Below the pieces are notes generated by a model. The model did no database searches. It was not told the DNA's origin and saw only the letters and a list, made by a program, of their open reading frames with translations. A stretch of 64,000 nt of DNA from Odobenus rosmarus divergens (lineage: Eukaryota; Chordata; Mammalia; Carnivora; Odobenidae): the NCBI RefSeq assembly GCF_000321225.1, contig NW_004450286.1, positions 3,672,154-3,736,153 on the forward strand. The letters are read 5' to 3'. A program made the position numbers and the translations under genes. Positions 59,476 to 64,000 of the stretch are shown here, piece after piece (within the stretch, counting starts at the first letter, position 1; each line of letters opens with the position of its first letter).

Positions 59476-59491
59476 ACTGCCTGTTTACTTT

Positions 59492-60169
59492 TATTATCAT
59501 TCTCTTTTTGCATGTCCATTTCTACTACCTTAGTCCAGATTTTATCCATTTTTCAGGTATTCTTTTCTAGCACTTTCCTACCATAAGTCTCATACTTCAC
59601 TAATCTACTTTGTCACAAAAATGATTTTTCTCTAACACAAATTATATATTAGTATTTTTTAAAAAAATTATTTAATGACTCCCTGTTACCTTCACTAGTG
59701 TACATGACTGATGATATTCATATGCCTAATACCCTTTAGTATACCTCAATTTTGATAAAACTTTAAAGTATATTAGGAAGTACAAGCTTCAATAATTTAT
59801 AATTGCCATGGTTATTGATTGTTTGGCAGTGGTGATTTACTGACAGTAATGGCCTAGGATAGATAAGTTGTAGATTATGTGCATTTATTTGTGAACTAGC
59901 TAAAATTCCATCCTTTACTCTTGCGCTCAGTAAAGTACCTTAAAATGAACAAGAGGGTAATATTATGGGGCAAGTTTGAACAGGCTTTTATTTGTACTTA
60001 TGAAGTAAATTATTTGCAAATTGTTGTACTTTGGCTTAATTGTTAAGACATTCCCTGTGGCATACTTCACAATGGCCATTATTACCATGACTGGTAGAAG
60101 CTGGATTTTAGAACATAGTCTAGACTCTTTATTATAACCTATTAGGCTCTTCATTGTTCAAGCCAGTCA
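59492..60169. other. Unassigned sequence
   Basis: Nothing recognised. Confidence 0.5.
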
Positions 60170-60275
60170 TTTATTTATCCATCCATCTATCCATCTGTCT
60201 ATCCATTTGTCAAATTTTTAGAGAACATCCATTATTTGCTAGGGAATTATTTGTTAGGGATACATTAGTAAACAA
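60170..60275 (-). mobile_element. LINE-2 3' end with an ATCC-type repeat
   Basis: A (CCAT/CTAT)n tract at 60177-60207 takes the place of the usual (TTCA)n terminal repeat complement. It is followed by 'gagaacatccattatttgct' and 'tacattagtaaacaacacag', an L2 complement. Confidence 0.7.
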
Positions 60276-60359
60276 CACAGGTTGTGCTGTCTCAGAGTCA
60301 ATGATATTGCACTTCAGACTTGTAAGCCCTTTTTTTGATTTTTGCTTTCCCCAAACTCT

Positions 60360-60508
60360 ACTTCCAGCCAAACTGACTATTTATGGTTCTCTGATGCTTT
60401 GAACTATTTCTTTTTTTGGTGTTTTTTCTTCCACTGTCTAGAATGCTGTCCTCATTTTGCCAACCTGGTGAATGCTCAGCTCAGTTATTACTTCTCTACT
60501 CCCTGTTT
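60360..60508 (+). mobile_element. LINE-2 fragment
   Basis: 'tccactgtctagaatgctgt' followed by 'tgaatgctcagctcagttat' matches the L2 segment with 'tgcctggaatgct' and 'caggtctcagctcaaat'. The SINE at 60509 cuts it. Confidence 0.55.
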
Positions 60509-60733
60509 ATTTTTTTTTCAAGATTTTATTTATTTATTAGAGAGACAGAGGGTGCATGCATGAGAGAGAGAGAGAGAGAACACAAACAGGGGTTGGGGGA
60601 GAGGGGCAGAGGGAGAGGGAGGAGCAGACGCCCCGCTAAGCAGAGAGCCCAATGTGGGGCTCGGTCCCAGGACCCTGGGATCATGACCTGAGCCCAAGGC
60701 AGATGCTTAACTGACTGAGCCACCCAGGCTCCC
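60509..60733 (-). mobile_element. CAN-SINE with an expanded GA tract
   Basis: Tail complement at 60522-60540, then a (GA)n expansion at about 60562-60580 in what is the CT-rich body on minus. Head complement 'gagccacccaggctcccc' to 60734. Target duplication CTCTACTCCCTGTTT at 60494-60508 and CTCTATTCCTGTTT at 60734-60747. Confidence 0.95.
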
Positions 60734-60901
60734 CTCTATTCCTGTTTCTGAATGTGGCTCCAGTGAAAACCAAGCAACCTTTAATAATTTCCCTCAAATG
60801 GAATTTAAATCTTATGTTCATTAGCCTTTCAGATGTAATTATTTAAAAAATCATCTTAAAATCCAAGTTAAGAGAGGACATGGGACAGGGATGTGGTGTG
60901 G

Positions 60902-60903
<2 letters not shown>

Positions 60904-60937
<34 letters not shown>

Positions 60938-60963
60938 CAGAGAGAGAAAGAGAAAGACAAAGA
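60904..60963. repeat. (GT)n then (GA)n microsatellite
   Basis: About 16 uninterrupted GT units at 60904-60936, followed by a purine GA/AAAG tract. Long perfect runs of this size are usually polymorphic. Confidence 0.95.
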
Positions 60964-61231
60964 CATGATCAATGGATTCAGTGACCCAGTGGGGGAGAAA
61001 GAATATTGGGGTTAGAGTACTAGGGGAAATGAGTTGGAAAAAATAGGAGGTTTTAAAAAACATAAGCTTTAATATTCTATAAAATTTACTCTTCTACAAC
61101 ACATAATTCCTTAAGATTATGGGATAGTTTTATGCTTTCCTTGCTTTATTTATTTGTGCAAGTTTCTTTTTAGTAGGCTTTTGGTGTTCTTTTTTCTTTT
61201 ACAGTTAGATACATGACTAAGAAGATATTTT
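60964..61231. other. Unassigned sequence
   Basis: Nothing recognised. Confidence 0.5.
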
Positions 61232-61500
61232 ATTTTTAAAAACCAGCTTTATTGAAGTATAATTTGCATACAATTAAATATACCCATTTTAATGGTTGGA
61301 TAAGTTTTGAGAACTATAGCCACCCATGTAACTACCACTACAATCAAAATATAAAATATTTTCCTCACTCCAAAAAGTTTCCTTGTGCCTCTTTGCAGTC
61401 AGGCTCTCTCCCCACCCCTGGACACAGGCAACCACAGATAGACTTTTGGTCACTATCAATTCGTTTTTTCAGTTATTTGATTTTGATACTGGATAGTCTT
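61232..61500 (-). mobile_element. Old LINE-1 3' UTR fragment
   Basis: 'aaccagctttattgaagtat', 'aatttgcatacaattaaata' and 'ccatgtaactaccactacaa', with 'tccccacccctggacacagg', are the complement of a common old L1 3' UTR. The frame 61252-61506 lies in it. Confidence 0.85.
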
Positions 61501-62060
61501 TTTTAAGGAATCTCTTGTCTTTCCACTCCCTCCATTGTCCTCTATAGGTAAAGCTTGGAAGCTGATCTCATTCTTCTTTCTATCCCATTGCCTTTCCTAC
61601 TTTTCTAAAACTCATTCTCCATGTCTCCTCCTTCCTCTTCAGATGCCATTGTCAATTCATTTTCTATTATATAAGTCTGCTATAGACTCTGCCCACTAAG
61701 TATTGCCCAAGAGGCTTCAGTTTTTTCCAGAGTCAAAATCTTTTCACCTCCAAATTTCAATTTATATCACTGCTTTTAAGGCTTATTTGAAGGTAAAGAA
61801 GAAACCTCCTAAATTATAATTTTGTAAGTTACTTTATTTAGTTATTTTCTCCATGGTACCCTTGTAATGTATATAAAACAGGAAAAGTAAAGCAAAAGAT
61901 GGCAGCTAAGCTTATTTTCCAAAATAATCTATATTATAAAACCACTCAAATTTGTAAGAACTAGAAGTGAGAATGAATTAAATAATATTAAAAAATAAAA
62001 ATATTTTTCAGCACATTTGGGAGATTATCAGAATGAGTTCTTTTGTCTTACAGATTTGAA
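61501..62060. other. Unassigned sequence
   Basis: Pyrimidine-rich first third (61510-61650). No element recognised. Confidence 0.45.
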
Positions 62061-62073
62061 AGAAAACTGGTTT

Positions 62074-62271
62074 GGGGCGCCTGGGTGGCTCAATTATTAA
62101 ATATCTGCTTTCAGCTCAGGTCATGATCCCAGGGTCCTGGGATCGAGCCCTGCATCAGGGTCCCTGCTCCGCGGGAAGCCTGCTTCTCCTTCTCCCAGTC
62201 CCCCTGCTTGTGTTCCCTCTCTAGCTGTGTCTCTCTCTGTCAAATAAATAAATAAAATCTTTAAAAAAAAA
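62074..62271 (+). mobile_element. CAN-SINE (plus)
   Basis: Starts 'ggggcgcctgggtggctcaa', with 'ctgggatcgagccctgcatc' as the B-box region, and ends in the 'gtgttccctctctagctgtg' body variant, (AAAT)n and an A-tail. Target duplication AGAAAACTGGTTT at 62061-62073 and AGAAAATTGGTTT at 62272-62284. Confidence 0.97.
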
Positions 62272-62284
62272 AGAAAATTGGTTT

Positions 62285-62777
62285 TAAAAAGTTTTTTTTT
62301 TCTGTGATCGACGTCACAGCTGTTTTTAGTGCCATTTACTTTCCTTGCTTTATTTATGGAAGTAGGAGGGAATTATTTAAGGGTAGTAATTTAATGCTAT
62401 TTCAGTTGTCATTTAATTGAGTTTACATGTCAAAAGATACATAGAGTTAGATATTTAATTAGAGGTTTTGTAATGGTAAAATATACTATGTGAACAATCT
62501 TATGAACTTTGCCATGTGCTTTCCTACTTAAATATCTTCCAAGGTGTGAACCTCTAAAATTTTCTTCCCTTTTTAATCCACCTATTTATTTAACCCTTCC
62601 ATCACTCTCTGAATAGCACAGGAAATCACACCCTTCAAACACAGTTTATTCATTCTGAGTAAAATATAGCTTTATTCTGCCTGAAACACTTCACATAAAT
62701 TCCTCTGGAGCTTGTTTAGGGAAATTGAAACAGCTCTTTAGTTGCTTCTTTAATATCTATTTCTAGTGGCATTTTCT
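62285..62777. other. Unassigned sequence
   Basis: Nothing recognised. Confidence 0.5.
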
Positions 62778-63132
62778 CTTTTTTATTGTGATGAAAAAGC
62801 ACATAAAATTTACTATTTAGCCATTTTTAAGTGTACAGTTCAATTAAGTATTTTCACATTATTGTGAAATCAACCTCCAGAACTTTTTTGTCTTATAAAT
62901 ATGAAACTCTATACCCATAAAACCACTCCCCCTTTCCCCCTACCCCTACACCCTGGTAACTACCATTGTACTTTGTGTTTCTATGAATTTGACTACTTTA
63001 GATACCTCATAAAAGTAGAATCATAAAATATTTGATATGTGCAATCATTTATCATAATTCAAGTTTCATTCACATTATAGAATGTGATAGGATTTCATTC
63101 CCTTTAAAGGCTGAACAGTGTTCTATTGTATG
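62778..63132 (-). mobile_element. Old LINE-1 3' UTR, left part
   Basis: 'gcacataaaatttactattt', 'agccatttttaagtgtacag' and 'taccattgtactttgtgttt' on plus are the complement of an old L1 3' UTR. It continues after the DNA transposon at 63135-63471. Confidence 0.88.
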
Positions 63133-63134
63133 TA

Positions 63135-63471
63135 CAGCTGACCCTTGAACAATGTGGGTGTTAGGGCCACAGACCCCCTCCCTTGCACATAGTTGAAAAT
63201 CTGGGTATCTTTGACTCTCAGAAACTTAACTACTAATAGCCTATTGTTGACTGGAAGCCTTACTGATAACATAAAGTCAATGAACACATATTTTGTGTAT
63301 TATATATATTATATACTGTATTCTTAAAGTAAGCTAGAGAAAAGAAAATGTTATTGAGAAAATCGTAAGGAAGAGAAAATACATTTACAGTTTTATACAC
63401 ATATATATTGAAAAAATACACATGTAAGTGGACTCACATAGTTCAAACCCATGTTGTTCAAGGGTCAACTG
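63135..63471. mobile_element. MER6-like TcMar-Tigger non-autonomous element with intact inverted ends
   Basis: The left end CAGCTGACCCTTGAACAA and the right end TTGTTCAAGGGTCAACTG are inverted repeats with one mismatch in 18. TA lies directly outside each end (63133-63134 and 63472-63473), the target duplication expected of Tc1/mariner-type transposition. The 337-base interior is AT-rich and non-coding. Element orientation cannot be read from near-symmetrical ends. Confidence 0.9.
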
Positions 63472-63473
63472 TA

Positions 63474-64000
63474 TATACAACATTTTGTTGATAGAGTCAT
63501 CTGTCAAAGGAAATCTGGGTTGCTTCCACCTCTAGGCTACTGTGAATAGTGCTGCTATGAACATGGTAATGCAAATATATTTTTGATAGTCTGTGTTCAA
63601 TTCTTTTGGGTATATATCTAGAATTGAGAATACTGGATCATATTGTAGATCTATTTTTCATTTTTTGAAGAACCTTCATACCGTTTGTCATAGTGGATGT
63701 ACCAATTTACATTGCCACTGGCAGTGCACAAGGGTTCCCTTTTCTCTATGTCCTTGCCAACACTTGATATCTCTCGTCGTTTGATAATAACCATTCTAAT
63801 GGGTGTGAGGTAATACCTCATTGTGGTTTTGATTTGCATTTCCCTGATGATTTGTGACATTTAGCATCTTTTCCTGTACCTTTTGGCCATTTGTATGTCT
63901 GGAAGAATGTCATTCAAGTTCTTTGCCCTTTAAAATTTTTTTTCCTATTGAGTGGTATGAGTTTCTTATATATTTGGATATTAACCCCTTAATGGATGGG
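63474..64000 (-). mobile_element. Old LINE-1 ORF2 end, right part (continues past the window)
   Basis: After the transposon, L1 complement resumes with 'ttgggtatatatctagaatt', 'catagtggatgtaccaattt', 'gggtgtgaggtaatacctca' and 'gttttgatttgcatttccct', running off the right edge. Opposing frames at 63593-63784 and 63651-63860 are relics of ORF2. Confidence 0.9.

Larger units (their letters stand above)
53960..59491 (-). mobile_element. Near full-length young LINE-1 with 16-base target duplication
   Basis: The target duplication ACTGCCTGTTTACTTT is perfect at 53960-53975 and 59476-59491. The A-rich tail (minus) is at 53976-54000 and the 3' UTR at 54001-54266. A run of N fills 54267-54706. ORF2 occupies 54707-57630, ORF1 57709-58599 and the 5' UTR 58600-59475. 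The 5' end matches the start of a carnivore L1, so the copy is not 5'-truncated. It spans 5500 bases between duplications, including the gap. Both reading frames are broken, so it cannot move on its own. Confidence 0.96.

Overview
This is mammalian nuclear DNA, almost certainly from a caniform carnivore. Sixteen copies of the tRNA-Lys-derived CAN-SINE are present, all of the caniform (dog/bear/seal/weasel) type rather than the cat type. The young LINE-1 copies also carry the carnivore 3' end and the carnivore 5' end. Several SINEs have a tail resembling copies I associate with bears, pinnipeds and mustelids, so an arctoid is a reasonable but weak guess. The DNA is AT-rich. I found no protein-coding exon, tRNA, rRNA, CpG-island promoter or CRISPR array. 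The longer open frames all fall in transposon relics, in low-complexity sequence or in a run of N.

Layout. 1-154 is the 5' tip of a young L1 lying on the minus strand and running off the left edge. 155-8974 is old sequence with MER5A, L2, MIR, one truncated L1 and two SINEs. 8975-10960 is a stack of nested elements: an ancient L1, split by a younger L1, itself hit by a SINE and by a 132-base L1 scrap. 13678-14390 is an L1 carrying a SINE. 14942-17095 is a Tigger1 DNA transposon relic. 17265-24650 holds MIRs and SINEs in otherwise unassigned sequence. 28403-30735 is the 5' half of an ancient L1M whose 5' UTR is a GC-rich tandem-repeat field. 31268-34315 is bounded by two related retroviral LTRs pointing in opposite directions. 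36718-37840 is an old L1 with a young L1 inside it. 40139-40567 is a tandem pair of SINEs. 46370-51060 holds a possible LTR and L2 pieces, one of them split by an LTR. 53960-59491 is a near full-length but dead young L1 with a 16-base target duplication and a 440-base assembly gap. 61232-64000 is old L1 sequence, split by a short DNA transposon with intact inverted ends.

No genes work together here: the window is a record of transposon insertions. The most useful biological reading is orientation. Apart from one 55-base scrap, every L1 I can orient lies on the minus strand, as do 12 of 16 CAN-SINEs. Mammalian introns are depleted of same-sense L1s, so the window may be part of a long intron of a gene transcribed in the plus direction. 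I see no convincing new biological system.
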